Positions 30,981-40,358 of a stretch of 64,000 nucleotides of DNA are shown piece after piece (the stretch's first letter is position 1; every line of letters starts with the position of its first letter). The translations under genes and the position numbers were made by a program. The stretch comes from Solirubrobacterales bacterium (GTDB lineage Bacteria; Actinomycetota; Thermoleophilia; Solirubrobacterales; Solirubrobacteraceae). Location: NCBI GenBank assembly GCA_003138355.1, contig PLFX01000054.1, forward strand, positions 91,783 to 155,782, in the 5' to 3' direction. Under the pieces are notes generated by a model, which worked only from the letters and a program-made list of their open reading frames with translations, was not told the origin of the DNA and ran no database searches.

Positions 30981-32027
30981 TCAGGTCAGAGCTTCGGCAT
31001 AGACGTCAACCGTTTCGCGCGCGGCTCGCTCCCACGAGAAGAGGCCCGCCCGCGCGCGACCGGCCGCGCGGAGAGAGTCGACCGCGTCACCGCCGACGAT
31101 CGCCGCGCCAATCGCGGCCGCGAACTCGGCCGGTTTCGGGGGCACCAACAGTGCTGCGTCGCCGCATACCTCCGGGAGTGCGCCGCACGCTGCCGCGACC
31201 ACAACGACGCCGGCGGCCATCGCCTCAAGCGCCGGCAGGCCGAAGCCCTCGTAGCCGGACGGCACCGCGACAACTGCGGCGGCGCGGATTAGGCTCGCGA
31301 CGAACTGCCGGGGCCGGTAGCCAAGATAGCGCGCGCTCGGAAGGCCGCGCAGTAGTTCGTCGCGGCGTATGTGGGGCGGCCCGCACAGCGCAAGGCACGC
31401 GTCCGGATGCTCGGCGAGCACGGCCGGCCAGGCCGTCGCGAGCAGCTCGAGGTTCTTCCGGACGGTCGCGCCCCCAGCGTGCACGACAAGCGGTCCCCCC
31501 AGCCCGAGTTGGCCGAGCTCGGATGACGTCAGCGGCGCCGCCGCTGCGCTATCAAAGTCAACGCCGTTGGCCACGACGTGGGTGCGACGTACGCCGAGAA
31601 GGTCTTGAGCTTCACTGGCGGCGAACTCCGACGGGCAGATGACGGCGGCGGCGGCTCGCGCGCTGCGCCCGGCCCAGTGCGGCAGCGAACCCTCGTCGTC
31701 GAAGCGCAGCGGACAAAGGTCGTGAATCGTCAGAACCTCGCGACGGCCGGACGGAGGAGCCCGCAGGTCCATGCGGTGGACGAGGTCGGCCTGGCCATAC
31801 TCGAGCGCCCCAATCGCGGCGGCAAGCGGGTACGGGGCGGCCCACACCAGACGCAGTGGGAGCCGGCGGCCCCGGCACCCCGCCGCGCGCAGCGGTAGCA
31901 CCACCCGATCGTCGACCTGCCACTGATCGCCGAACTCGCGGACGATCGCGGAACGCAGCTCCGACTCGTACAGCTGTTGGCCCATCGGCGCTGCGGACGC
32001 CATCCGAACCATCGACACTGTCCTCAT
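30981..32027 (-). CDS. GT4 glycosyltransferase
   Basis: 348 aa. DLVHRMDLRAPPSGRREVLTIHDL, ICPSEFAASEAQDLLGV, VVHAGGATVRKNLELLATAW and VAVPSGYEGFGLPALEAMAAG are typical of GT4 (EGFGLPALE). It overlaps the upstream GT by 4 nt (32024-32027) and ends a three-gene ABC-GT-GT operon. Probably adds a sugar to an intermediate exported or modified with the ABC transporter. Confidence 0.9.
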   Translation of the reverse strand: MRTVSMVRMASAAPMGQQLYESELRSAIVREFGDQWQVDDRVVLPLRAAGCRGRRLPLRLVWAAPYPLAAAIGALEYGQADLVHRMDLRAPPSGRREVLTIHDLCPLRFDDEGSLPHWAGRSARAAAAVICPSEFAASEAQDLLGVRRTHVVANGVDFDSAAAAPLTSSELGQLGLGGPLVVHAGGATVRKNLELLATAWPAVLAEHPDACLALCGPPHIRRDELLRGLPSARYLGYRPRQFVASLIRAAAVVAVPSGYEGFGLPALEAMAAGVVVVAAACGALPEVCGDAALLVPPKPAEFAAAIGAAIVGGDAVDSLRAAGRARAGLFSWERAARETVDVYAEALT

Positions 32028-33253
32028 GGCGCGACCGACCTATAAATATCGCCGAGCAGCTCATTGCGCCGAGCGATCGAGAAGCGCCGCTCGAAATCCG
32101 CGAGCGCCGCTGCCCGGCTGCGCTTCAACGCGGCGGGATCCTCGAGCAAGGCGATCGCGGCGGCTGCCGCTTCTGCGATATTTCCGGGCTCGAACAGGTA
32201 GCCCGTCTCGCCGTGGCGGACGAGGTCCGGCAGACCCATGATGCGGGGTGCCAAGACGGGCAGGCCGTGGGCGAGGGCCTCCTGCACGACGAGCGGCGCA
32301 CAATCGAAGCGAGTCGGGTACAGGAATGCGTCCCCGCGCGGGTACACCTGATCGTAGAGCGTCTCACGCGTTACGGCCCCTATCCATTCGACGCCGTCCG
32401 GGACCGCCGCGGGCGGCTCGGGACCGGCAACGATCAAGCGCGCATTGGCGATCCGCTCCCGCACCAGCTCGAAGATGCGCAGCGCGTCGTGACCGCCCTT
32501 GACCGCAAACGCCTTGCCTACGAACACGAGTGTCCGCCCGTCGCTGCGCGGCTCGCAGTGCGAGCAGGGAACGCCGGGGGGGCAGATCACCGCCTTCGAC
32601 GCGTCCACACCGATCTGAGCCGCGAGGGCGATACCCGACTCTATAAAGAACACCAAGCGGTCCCCGGCCGGGTTGGCGGTCGGGTGCAGGTACCCCATGC
32701 GCCGCGCCACACGGCCTTCGCGGCGGATTAGCCGGAGCACTCGGTCCTCGGGGATCCGGTGCACCGCCGACCAATACCAGAACGTCCCCGCCGAGTCGCT
32801 GAGCACGACCGGCGGCCGTGGGCCGAGAAAGCACACGGGCATGCAGTGTAGGTGGACCAGGTCGAAGCGCCCGCGGATCCGGATCCAGCGCACCGGATCT
32901 GGCAGCAGCAGGCCCGCACGGCGCGCGAGCCGAAGCTCGGCGCGACGGACGGCGGCCGGAAGCAACGACGCCGGCGCTCGCCATGTCGCGGCGCTGCGCA
33001 ACGACGGCCCCCATGCGATCTCGCCGCTGGCGAGCGCGTCCGTGTAGCGGACGTATTCGACCGCGGGGGGCGGGCTCCGTACGAGATCCTCCGTGTACTG
33101 CGCGTCGCCGTTGCGCGGATCCGGCGGTGCAACCGGCGAGAAGAGCAGGCAGCGCAGTGGGTGACTCCTTGAGGTACCCGGTCGTCCGCGGTGATCGAGC
33201 GCGCGCGGGGCACGAAGCGGACGTGCCCCGGGGTCGGGTGTAGCCGCAGTCAC
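32024..33253 (-). CDS. GT4-type glycosyltransferase
   Basis: 409 aa. A 35-residue basic leader is followed by LRCLLFSPVAPPDPRNGDAQYTEDL. Donor domain: TLVFVGKAFAVKGGHDALRI, RLIVAGPEPP, FLYPTRFDCAPLVVQEALAHGLPVLAP (D-C-A-P-L-V-V-Q-E in place of EPFG..E). It overlaps both neighbours by 4 nt, so it lies in the middle of the ABC-GT-GT operon. Confidence 0.88.
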   Translation of the reverse strand: MTAATPDPGARPLRAPRALDHRGRPGTSRSHPLRCLLFSPVAPPDPRNGDAQYTEDLVRSPPPAVEYVRYTDALASGEIAWGPSLRSAATWRAPASLLPAAVRRAELRLARRAGLLLPDPVRWIRIRGRFDLVHLHCMPVCFLGPRPPVVLSDSAGTFWYWSAVHRIPEDRVLRLIRREGRVARRMGYLHPTANPAGDRLVFFIESGIALAAQIGVDASKAVICPPGVPCSHCEPRSDGRTLVFVGKAFAVKGGHDALRIFELVRERIANARLIVAGPEPPAAVPDGVEWIGAVTRETLYDQVYPRGDAFLYPTRFDCAPLVVQEALAHGLPVLAPRIMGLPDLVRHGETGYLFEPGNIAEAAAAAIALLEDPAALKRSRAAALADFERRFSIARRNELLGDIYRSVAP

Positions 33254-35034
33254 GACCGAGCCTCGGCGGCGCCGCCTGCGATCGCCGACGCCGAGCGGTA
33301 ATAGGAACTGCTCCGCCTCAGACGCGCCGGCGTGTCGAAGTCCTCGAGCCGGCCGTCGACGATGACCATCACGCGGTTGCAGATGTCGAGCGTCGACATG
33401 CGATGAGCGATGATGAACAACGTAACCTGGCGGCGCAGCGCGACAAGAGACTCCTGCAGGAGGCTCTCCGAGTGTGGATCGAGTGCGCTCGTAGGCTCAT
33501 CGAGAACAAGCACCTCGGGCCGGTCGGCCAGGGCCCGCGCGATGCACACTCGCTGCTGCTGGCCGCCCGACACGGCGTCGGCGCGCGGCCCGATGATCGT
33601 CTCGTAACCGCTCGCCCAGCTCCGGATGTCGGCGTCGACTCGCGCCAGGCGCGCGGCCTCCTCGATGGCGGCGTCATCGATGTCGCGATAGAAGCGGATG
33701 TTGTCGACAACGGAGGCATGCAACAGGCGCGGCTCCTGGGACACGTACGCGATGCGGGAGTTCCAGTCCTCGCGCGAGTACTCGTCAGCCGGACGCCCGT
33801 TGATGACGTAGCGTCCGCGCGTCGGCGGTCGAAGCCGCAACAGAATCTGAATCAGTGACGACTTCCCTGCCCCCGACGGCCCGACGATCCCGATCGTCTC
33901 ACCGCCGCGAACCTCGAAGTCGACATCTCTTAACACCGGGCGGCCGGGGGTGTAGGCGAAGCTGACGCTCTCAAACGCCAGGCTTTCGATCCTGGGAAGC
34001 GGTCGGCGACCGCTCACCGCTGCGCTCGCTGCGTACTGTCGTTCAGTTTCCTGCACGCGCTCCACAAACGGGCGGTTCGCGCGGAAGGTCTGGTAGGCGC
34101 CCTGCACCTGCTGGCCATATGCGCCAGCCCGGATCAGCAGCAGCACTACCGCTCCGAGCGACGCGACGTGCCCGGAATGAGCGCCGTACAAGACCGCCAG
34201 CCCGCCGATCACAAGGATGTAGATCGCGCTCTGGTAGATCCCAGGCGACAGCCGGACGAGGATCTGCGTGCGGTAGAAGAAGCTACGGACCGTGTCGATT
34301 AGCCCGTCCATCCGACGGCCCTGGGCTGCGGCCACGCCGAACACCTGTGTTTCCTCGGCTACGCGCGCTGCCTGCCCGACGGCCGTGGCCATGTCCATCT
34401 GAGCCTGCGAAAGCGCCCGGGCACGGTGCGACACGAGCAGGATGAGCGGGCGCAGGAGACCGAACAAGACGACGGCAGTCGTGATCACACCAAGCGCGGC
34501 CACCACGTTGAGTAGCAGCGCCGACACTGCGAGCACGAGCAGCGTCAATGCGGATGTCAAGAGTCCGGTCACAGCTATCGCGGCCAACGTCGCCTGCAGC
34601 ACCTGATTAACCATCAACTCCTGCAGGTGGCCTTCGCGAGCGCGTGATTGCTCGGTCCACGAAGCGGACGTGAATGCGGCAAATAGTTGACGCTGCATCC
34701 CTGCCTGTACCTCGGAGACGATCTTCGCTGGTAGGATCGCGAGCGGCACTTGGAGCGCGAGTCGCGCGATCGCCAACCCGAACGCGACCGCCAGAAGCAC
34801 ACCCAGGGTCGCGTTGACGTGCAGAGCCCCGATTGTTGTGTGCACAGTACGCCGTTCGTCAACGAGTGTCGCGGCCGCTTGCGCCACCGTGGCGAGGATC
34901 GCAGCCTCGCTGAACCCTGCAATCATCGAGGTCGCGGCGAGCCCCGCGATTGGAAAGCGCTGTGGACCGAGGAGCGCGCGCAGAGGTGTCGCGTACGACC
35001 CCGAGGTCGCTTTCTTCCGGCGAAAGCCGACCAC
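33250..35034 (-). CDS. ABC exporter, fused permease and ATPase
   Basis: 594 aa. Six membrane helices (1-330), then the ATPase: IGIVGPSGAGKSSLIQILLR (Walker A, K391), YVSQEPRLLHASVVDNIRFY (Q-loop), DAVSGGQQQRVCIARALADR (signature), VLVLDEPTSALD (Walker B) and FIIAHRMSTLDIC (H-loop). A half-transporter that dimerises, of the MsbA/PglK-like type. In this setting it may flip a lipid-linked oligosaccharide. It heads an operon with two glycosyltransferases (4-nt overlap). Confidence 0.92.
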   Translation of the reverse strand: MVGFRRKKATSGSYATPLRALLGPQRFPIAGLAATSMIAGFSEAAILATVAQAAATLVDERRTVHTTIGALHVNATLGVLLAVAFGLAIARLALQVPLAILPAKIVSEVQAGMQRQLFAAFTSASWTEQSRAREGHLQELMVNQVLQATLAAIAVTGLLTSALTLLVLAVSALLLNVVAALGVITTAVVLFGLLRPLILLVSHRARALSQAQMDMATAVGQAARVAEETQVFGVAAAQGRRMDGLIDTVRSFFYRTQILVRLSPGIYQSAIYILVIGGLAVLYGAHSGHVASLGAVVLLLIRAGAYGQQVQGAYQTFRANRPFVERVQETERQYAASAAVSGRRPLPRIESLAFESVSFAYTPGRPVLRDVDFEVRGGETIGIVGPSGAGKSSLIQILLRLRPPTRGRYVINGRPADEYSREDWNSRIAYVSQEPRLLHASVVDNIRFYRDIDDAAIEEAARLARVDADIRSWASGYETIIGPRADAVSGGQQQRVCIARALADRPEVLVLDEPTSALDPHSESLLQESLVALRRQVTLFIIAHRMSTLDICNRVMVIVDGRLEDFDTPARLRRSSSYYRSASAIAGGAAEARS

Positions 35035-35260
35035 TAGCGCCGGGCTGGCACCGCGACAGGTTCGCGGCCGCGCCCAATCGGAGTACGCTCGCGCCGCATC
35101 GACCTATTGTATTGGCCGCAAGCTGCGAGTCTCGCTCAACGCACCCCTCGGTGCACGCCGCCCGGCCAGCGGTCGAGGGCCCTACCGCACCCGCACCGGG
35201 GAGGTGCTAAAACCCCAGCGTGGCTTTGCAGCCGGGATGCGCGCCGGTCACGCCCCGCCG

Positions 35261-35899
35261 ATGACGCTGCACGGAGTTCAGCGTCGCGCGCGGCGTTACC
35301 GGGCGGCGCTAAGGGCACGCTGCTGGCCTCTCATGCATCGTGGCATCACGGTCGGTCCGGGTGTACACATCGGCCGACACTGCAGGTTCGTGATCGACCC
35401 ACACGCGCGACTGCAGCTAGGGGCGGGGTGCAGCATCGACGAAGCGACGACGATCGAGGTCTACGGTGAGGGGCAGATCGAGCTCGGGCCCGGCTCGTCA
35501 CTGGGTCGCCATTGCGCGCTCGCAGCGGGCGACTCGATTACGATCGGAGCCGGGACATACGTGGCTGAGCTAGTCTCGGTTCGCGACCATGATCACGCCG
35601 TCGGATGGCCGCCTTCTTCGGGGAAGATGGTCATCGCGCCGATCGTGATTGGCCCGGACGTATGGATCGGCTCGAAGGTCACCGTGCTACGCGGCGCGCG
35701 GATCGGCGAGGGCGCGGTGATCGGTGCGAACGCAGTGGTTCGCGGCAAGCTGCCACCGCGCTCGGTGTGTGTCGGCGTGCCCGCACGGGTCGTCCGCGTG
35801 CTTGGGACCACGGACGATGCATCGATCGAAACGTCGGTTGGCGCAGGCGCAGCCGTCCACCAGTCAGCACCGGCAGCGACTGACAGCGTCCCGCAATGA
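35261..35899 (+). CDS. Hexapeptide-repeat acyltransferase (LbH)
   Basis: 212 aa from ATG 35261 (ATG 35237 is an alternative). The left-handed beta-helix repeats are visible: GITVGPGVHIGRHCRFVIDP, IELGPGSSLGRHCALAAGDS, ITIGAGTYVAELVSVRDHDH (catalytic His pair), IVIGPDVWIGSKVTVLRGAR and IGEGAVIGANAVV, then VCVGVPARVVR. This fits WbbJ/LacA-like O-acetyltransferases. It likely acetylates a sugar in the polysaccharide using acetyl-CoA. The last 30 residues are a variable tail. Confidence 0.88.
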   Translation: MTLHGVQRRARRYRAALRARCWPLMHRGITVGPGVHIGRHCRFVIDPHARLQLGAGCSIDEATTIEVYGEGQIELGPGSSLGRHCALAAGDSITIGAGTYVAELVSVRDHDHAVGWPPSSGKMVIAPIVIGPDVWIGSKVTVLRGARIGEGAVIGANAVVRGKLPPRSVCVGVPARVVRVLGTTDDASIETSVGAGAAVHQSAPAATDSVPQ

Positions 35900-36387
35900 C
35901 CGAGCTGTTGACAGCGCCAGTCGTCTTACGACAGTCGCACGCAGTCTCAGGACGGCTGCGCGGATGCGACTGTGGCATGCTGCGTTGCTAGAGCCCGAGC
36001 AGAGCAGGACGCGCGCGCTACCACTCCCCGTCGTTCCCTCGACCTTACCGACACGCGCGGCGGCGGTCAGCGCGACTGATGCGCTCGCCGGAGCAGCGTC
36101 CGTGGCTCGCGCGGGTCACGGGAGAGTACGCCGCAGGGCGGCCACGCGGGACGCGGGCGGCGCCCGGCCGTTAACGCACGCGGACCCGGTTGTTCTGATG
36201 TCGGCGGTACTGACGTCATACTGAGCGAGTTGCGATTCGGCCTCGGCGGGTGTAAGCATGCAGAGCGCGGAGTGCCGCGCGTCGGGCCTTGTGGAACTGC
36301 TCGATGCAGTCGTGCATCGCCGGGGGGAGCTCGCTCCGTCTCACCAGCGGCTCCGCTCCGCGAGCAACTACGGCTACACGCTCGCGG
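35900..36387. other. 488-bp intergenic stretch
   Basis: Between the acyltransferase and the methyltransferase. A short frame on either strand does not look like a protein. I see a ttgaca box near 35908 but no convincing -10 element. The last ~100 bp could be part of a longer methyltransferase N-terminus if translation begins at 36289. Confidence 0.5.
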
Positions 36388-37284
36388 GTGGGGCGGCCAG
36401 CGGATGTCTGGTATACACCAGTCGCCATCGCGAACGACGACTTCTCTCTACAGGACATTGAGTTTCACCGCGAGACGGCCTCATACTACGATGCAGAGGT
36501 CACGGCCAAATACGGCGTGTACCACCGTCTTCTGCTTGAGCCCTACCTCGATTGGCTAGCAGAGCAGCTTGGCCCAGCGCGCGCGCTTGACATGGGGTGT
36601 GGTACGGGAGTCGTCAGCCTCGCTCTCGCGCAGCGCGGCTTCGACGTTCTGGGTGTCGACCACTCGCAGGACATGCTGGCAATCGCCGAGCATAAGCTCA
36701 CCAACGCCAACTCACGTGGCACATGCCGCTTCGTCGTGGGCGACGTGCGAAATCTCCCCGTTGCCAACGGCCACTTCGCGTGCGTCACCTGTCAGGGGCT
36801 TCTCCACCATCTCGGCCAGCTCCAGCCCTGTCTCCAAGAGCTCGTGCGCGTGTTGCGACCGGGCGGCTTCTTTTACATTTCCGAGCCTTGCTGCGAGGCG
36901 ACACCGCTCGGACGCGCGCTGCGCAAACTGTGGCGCCTGCGACTGGTCCGGCACCAGACCACGGAGGCCGAGAAGCCCCAGTCAGTGGAGGCGCCGATCT
37001 CGGCACAGGACCTCCGTGCCATGCTAGAGGGACTCGGTCTCGAGTTTGATATGCGGTTCGTGACGCAGCTGTCGCCCGTACGGGCCGCTCTTTCTGAGCG
37101 CCTCTACGTGCTGGCAGTAACGTTGGTCTCGTGGCCATGGCGCAACCGGCGGGGCGACCTCGTCTTCGTTTTCGGCCGAAAGCCCGAAACCGGAGAGCTC
37201 GGTGTTGATCCGCTTCCTCACGATTATCGTTCTCCCCTGTACCGTCGCGGCCGTCTCAGCCGCCCTGGGTTTCGCGGAGACTGA
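36388..37284 (+). CDS. SAM-dependent methyltransferase (class I)
   Basis: 298 aa from a GTG at 36388; a start at 36289 is possible but its extra residues are not family-like. ARALDMGCGTGVVSLALAQR is motif I with the GxGxG loop. VLGVDHSQDMLAIAEHKL is motif II, FVVGDVRNLPVANGHFACV motif III, and LVRVLRPGGFFYISEP motif IV. It methylates a small molecule or sugar using SAM. In a locus of glycosyltransferases, O-methylation of a sugar is likely. Confidence 0.82.
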   Translation: MGRPADVWYTPVAIANDDFSLQDIEFHRETASYYDAEVTAKYGVYHRLLLEPYLDWLAEQLGPARALDMGCGTGVVSLALAQRGFDVLGVDHSQDMLAIAEHKLTNANSRGTCRFVVGDVRNLPVANGHFACVTCQGLLHHLGQLQPCLQELVRVLRPGGFFYISEPCCEATPLGRALRKLWRLRLVRHQTTEAEKPQSVEAPISAQDLRAMLEGLGLEFDMRFVTQLSPVRAALSERLYVLAVTLVSWPWRNRRGDLVFVFGRKPETGELGVDPLPHDYRSPLYRRGRLSRPGFRGD

Positions 37285-37789
37285 TCTGCCCCGGGGGAAG
37301 TCCAGATCGTTCCTCGGAGCCCGTTCACAGCCACCCGTCGACACGTGCCGCTGCCCATTGGCGTAGGCGGGAAGGTCCGAACCCGTCGATCGCGAGGTTC
37401 TCGCCCATGCCGGGTTTCTGTTCGCGCAGCAAGAGTTGGCTTGCAGCGCCGCGTGCCCTGCGACGAGCCGCCCCATCCGCGGTTGGCGAGCGTTATCCCG
37501 ACTATCGTTCGGATCGGGGGTAGCCGCGGATGGCCCGTCCAGCGGGTCGCGTCAAGATCGCGAATCCGGGCCGCTATCGCAGGCGAATCGAGGAACCCTG
37601 CAAGCTCGACAGCAGCCGAGCGGGTGCGCGCCGAAGCGCTATTTCCAGGGTCCAGACCCGCGGCGGCGCCAGTTGCCCGGCGAGCGTCTTCTGCCCTTGT
37701 ACGGCAAAGCCGCGGGTCCCATCGCACGGAACGGGCGTCGACTTTCGTCGCCGTTACTGGAGTAGCCGGCTGAAGGCTAGACTGCGCGC
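37285..37789. other. 505-bp intergenic stretch without a recognisable gene
   Basis: Several frames stay open here (for example + frame 37345-37773 and - frame 37224-37862), but their products are Arg/Ala/Gly/Pro-rich composition-driven strings with no motif. Base composition here is lower in third-position GC than in neighbouring genes. It may be a decayed gene. Confidence 0.5.
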
Positions 37790-38596
37790 GTGGACGCGGG
37801 CGCCCTCTATGTAGTCGTCGGCGGGCAGCGGTTCGTTGACGCCGCTGCGAGGTCCGCCGCATCGCTGCGACGAGCGATGCCAGACCTTCCTATAGCAGTC
37901 GCCACCGACCACCCGCTGGTCGCCGGACCGTTCGACCAGCAGGTGGCGCTCGCGGAGCCCAACGGTTACCGCGCAAAGATCGCCGCCGCGCAGCGCAGCC
38001 CGTTCAACCGCACGCTGCAGCTCGATGTCGACACGTACATCCTCGCCGACCTCGGCGAGGTGTTCCGTGTGCTTGACCGATTCGACATGGCGCTCGTTCA
38101 CGCGCCGGTCGGGATCTCGATGGCATTCGACGACGTGCCCAGGTCGTTCCCCGAGTTCAACACGGGCGTCATCGCCTACCGGGCCACTCAGCTCGTGCAA
38201 GATGTCCTGGCCGAATGGCTGCGGGAGTACGACACTCTCGCCAGCCCGTTTGACCAGCCGTCATTCCGCCGTGTTACCTACCGGGCCGCTGGTCTCCGGA
38301 TCGCGACGCTGCCATCCGAGTACAACCAGCGCATGGTGGCCGGGTTCTTTAACCAGCCGGTCCAGATCCTCCACGGCTGGCCCGACCGCCTGGCTGGCGA
38401 GCGCGATTACTGGCGAGCGGCCGCAGCGATGACCCGACCGCTCGAGTCTGGCGCACCGTGCGGCGTATTTGCCGGACGGCGCGTGTACAACCACGAAGGG
38501 AAGCGCGTCTCCGGGTTCGCGGTGCCCTGGAGAGTCCCACGGGCGGTTGTGCGCCGCGCCCGCCGCTTCATGGCTCGCGCCATTCCCGCTCGGTAG
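37790..38596 (+). CDS. GT-A glycosyltransferase (GT8-like)
   Basis: 268 aa from GTG 37790. ALYVVVGGQRFVDAAARSAASLRRAMPDLPIAV opens a nucleotide-diphosphosugar transferase fold, and RTLQLDVDTYILADLGEVF has the metal-binding DxD (DVD) with the following Thr typical of GT8-like enzymes. FPEFNTGVIAYRAT and PSEYNQRMVAGFFN fit the catalytic region. The Arg-rich C-terminus may be membrane-associated. Donor sugar unknown. Confidence 0.75.
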   Translation: MDAGALYVVVGGQRFVDAAARSAASLRRAMPDLPIAVATDHPLVAGPFDQQVALAEPNGYRAKIAAAQRSPFNRTLQLDVDTYILADLGEVFRVLDRFDMALVHAPVGISMAFDDVPRSFPEFNTGVIAYRATQLVQDVLAEWLREYDTLASPFDQPSFRRVTYRAAGLRIATLPSEYNQRMVAGFFNQPVQILHGWPDRLAGERDYWRAAAAMTRPLESGAPCGVFAGRRVYNHEGKRVSGFAVPWRVPRAVVRRARRFMARAIPAR

Positions 38597-38732
38597 TGGC
38601 CCGTTTTCCGTAACCTCGGCGCCAGTGATCGGCTGCGGACGGGCTACGGCACCGCGTGTCTGGCAACACCGCCGTCGCCGGTTCATCGCGCGCGTTCGGC
38701 GATGTGCCGGCCCCCATGTAGAGTTGGGCGCT

Positions 38733-39475
38733 GTGAGTCGGTCGGTACATGCATTCAATCGGGTGCTGCGTGTCGCCGGGCTTGAAGTGCGCCGGAAGCT
38801 GCGATCGCCATATGAGCTTACGATGTCGAGTACGCCGCAGCTCACATCGCCGCGTTCAACCCCGATCAGACGGTTACGGTGCTGCAGATTGGCGCCTTTG
38901 ACGGGACCACCAATGATCCCATTGCGCGATCAATCAACGCATTCGGCTGGGAGGCTGTACTCGTCGAGCCGCAGCTGCATCCCTTCCTCACACTGCAGCG
39001 CCTATACAAGGAGCACCCCGACGTACAGACGTTTAATGTCGCGATAAGCGATCAGGACGGCACTCGACCCCTATTTACGATCGACCCAGTGGACGACCTA
39101 CCAGGCTGGGTGCAAGGGATCGCGTCCTTCAATCGCGGTCATTTTCGACAAGTACAGAGGCACCTGCCAGGCATCGATCTTGCCGCGAGGATGAAAGTCA
39201 CAGAGGTCCCGTCGTGGACGTTCGACACGCTGCTGCGCCATGCTGACATCGGCCACGTCGATGTGTTGCAGATCGATACGGAGGGCTACGACCTTGAGCT
39301 GCTGCGAATGTTCGACGTGCCTCGGCGCAAGCCGAGGATCATCGGCTACGAGCACAAGCACCTATCACGCGCTGACCGCGCGGCGGCGGCTGAATTGCTT
39401 GTCGCGTGCGGCTACAGGCTTGCGATGGTGTATGGCGCGGGTGACACCGTTGCCGTGGCCGCACCGGATACGTAG
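38733..39475 (+). pseudogene. FkbM-family methyltransferase, frameshifted
   Basis: The N-terminal reading frame starts at GTG 38733 (VSRSVHAFNRVLRVAGLEV) and continues to about 38816. The rest of the protein continues in a different frame from about 38818: DVEYAAAHIAAFNPDQ, TVTVLQIGAFDGTTNDP, VLVEPQLHPFLTLQRLY, VDVLQIDTEGYDLELLRMF. These form one normal FkbM methyltransferase if one base is added near 38816-38821 (ctgcgatcgccatatgagct). A TGA blocks the second frame at about 38813. This is a real frameshift or a single-base sequencing error; the downstream part alone, with GTG 38879, would lack its N-terminus. Confidence 0.7.
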
Positions 39476-39657
39476 CCCTCAGCGCAGCCAGAGTCTCGCG
39501 AGGATCGTCAAGTCGGCGTGCAGCCGGACGCGCTCGATGCCACGGACAGGCAGCGGGAGCAATGCCCACTCGCGCGCCGCGCTCGCGGTACAGCTGGTGC
39601 GCGACCGACAGCAGGTAACGGGTTCGAGGATGCGGTAGTTGTGTCCGGTTCGATCGC

Positions 39658-40340
39658 CTAGGCCGTAGCGCTCACGTAGAAGTCGGCGATCTGCGCCATC
39701 TTGAGGGTCGGACTTACCGGCTTGATGGCATCGAGGCAGCCGGGCCGGATTTGGCAGTGGGGATCGTTCTGAATCCGCGCCATGTACGCTGCGAGATCGG
39801 TGTAGCTCGTTGCGCTGCGATTCGCGTCGAAGAACAGGTTGAGCCTGCGCCCACGGTCGTCGGCGTACCAAGTCAGCCGCTCGATAAGGAAGCGCGCGGC
39901 GTACTTGTAGAGGTTGGGCGACTGCTGGAGGAACGTCGAGAATATGCCGGGCTTCCAAGTGGCGACGATGCTGAAGACGAACGGCGTTCGAGCCAACAGC
40001 CTTGTCGCTGCCAACTTCCGGTGGTGGGTCTTGAGGTATCGCCAGTCCAGCGGCTTCGGGGGCGGTTTGTTGAGCAGCGTCCGCAGCTGGTCCGCGGTGC
40101 GTGACAAGTGAAGATCGTGCTCGGCGGGAGCGAGGACGGCGCCGCGGACGAGCCAGTCCGATGAGTTGCCGACGCCGACGCTGGCCAGGTTAGTGAACCG
40201 TTCCGTAGTGTCCGGGCACTCAATCCGGCGTACCGAGCACGTCGTGAGCGAGTCGGGTTTCCACCATGGGTAAGCCGTCCCCGATTCGGAGGTATCACCG
40301 ATGACCGGCCCGACGAAAAACCCGCCACTACTGGGCGAAT
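39658..40340 (-). pseudogene. DUF3800-like protein lacking a start codon and N-terminal motif
   Basis: The C-terminal ~150 residues resemble DUF3800: LDWRYLKTHHRKLAATRLLA, FSIVATWKPGIFSTFLQQSP, NLYKYAARFLIERLTWYADD, RGRRLNLFFDANRSATSYTD, MARIQNDPHCQIRPG and KMAQIADFYVSATA. DUF3800 proteins begin with an acidic YxDESG motif; here the corresponding place reads LASVGVGNSSDWLVRGAVLA and the DES residues are missing. I find no ATG, GTG or TTG in frame between 40160 and 40360. It is likely a decaying remnant. Confidence 0.5.
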
Positions 40341-40358
40341 GAGCTTCGCCAAACTCTC

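Noticed and set aside
37345..37773. 142-codon frame in the 505-bp gap
   Set aside because: Composition-driven Arg/Ser/Ala protein without any domain; the opposite frame is equally open.
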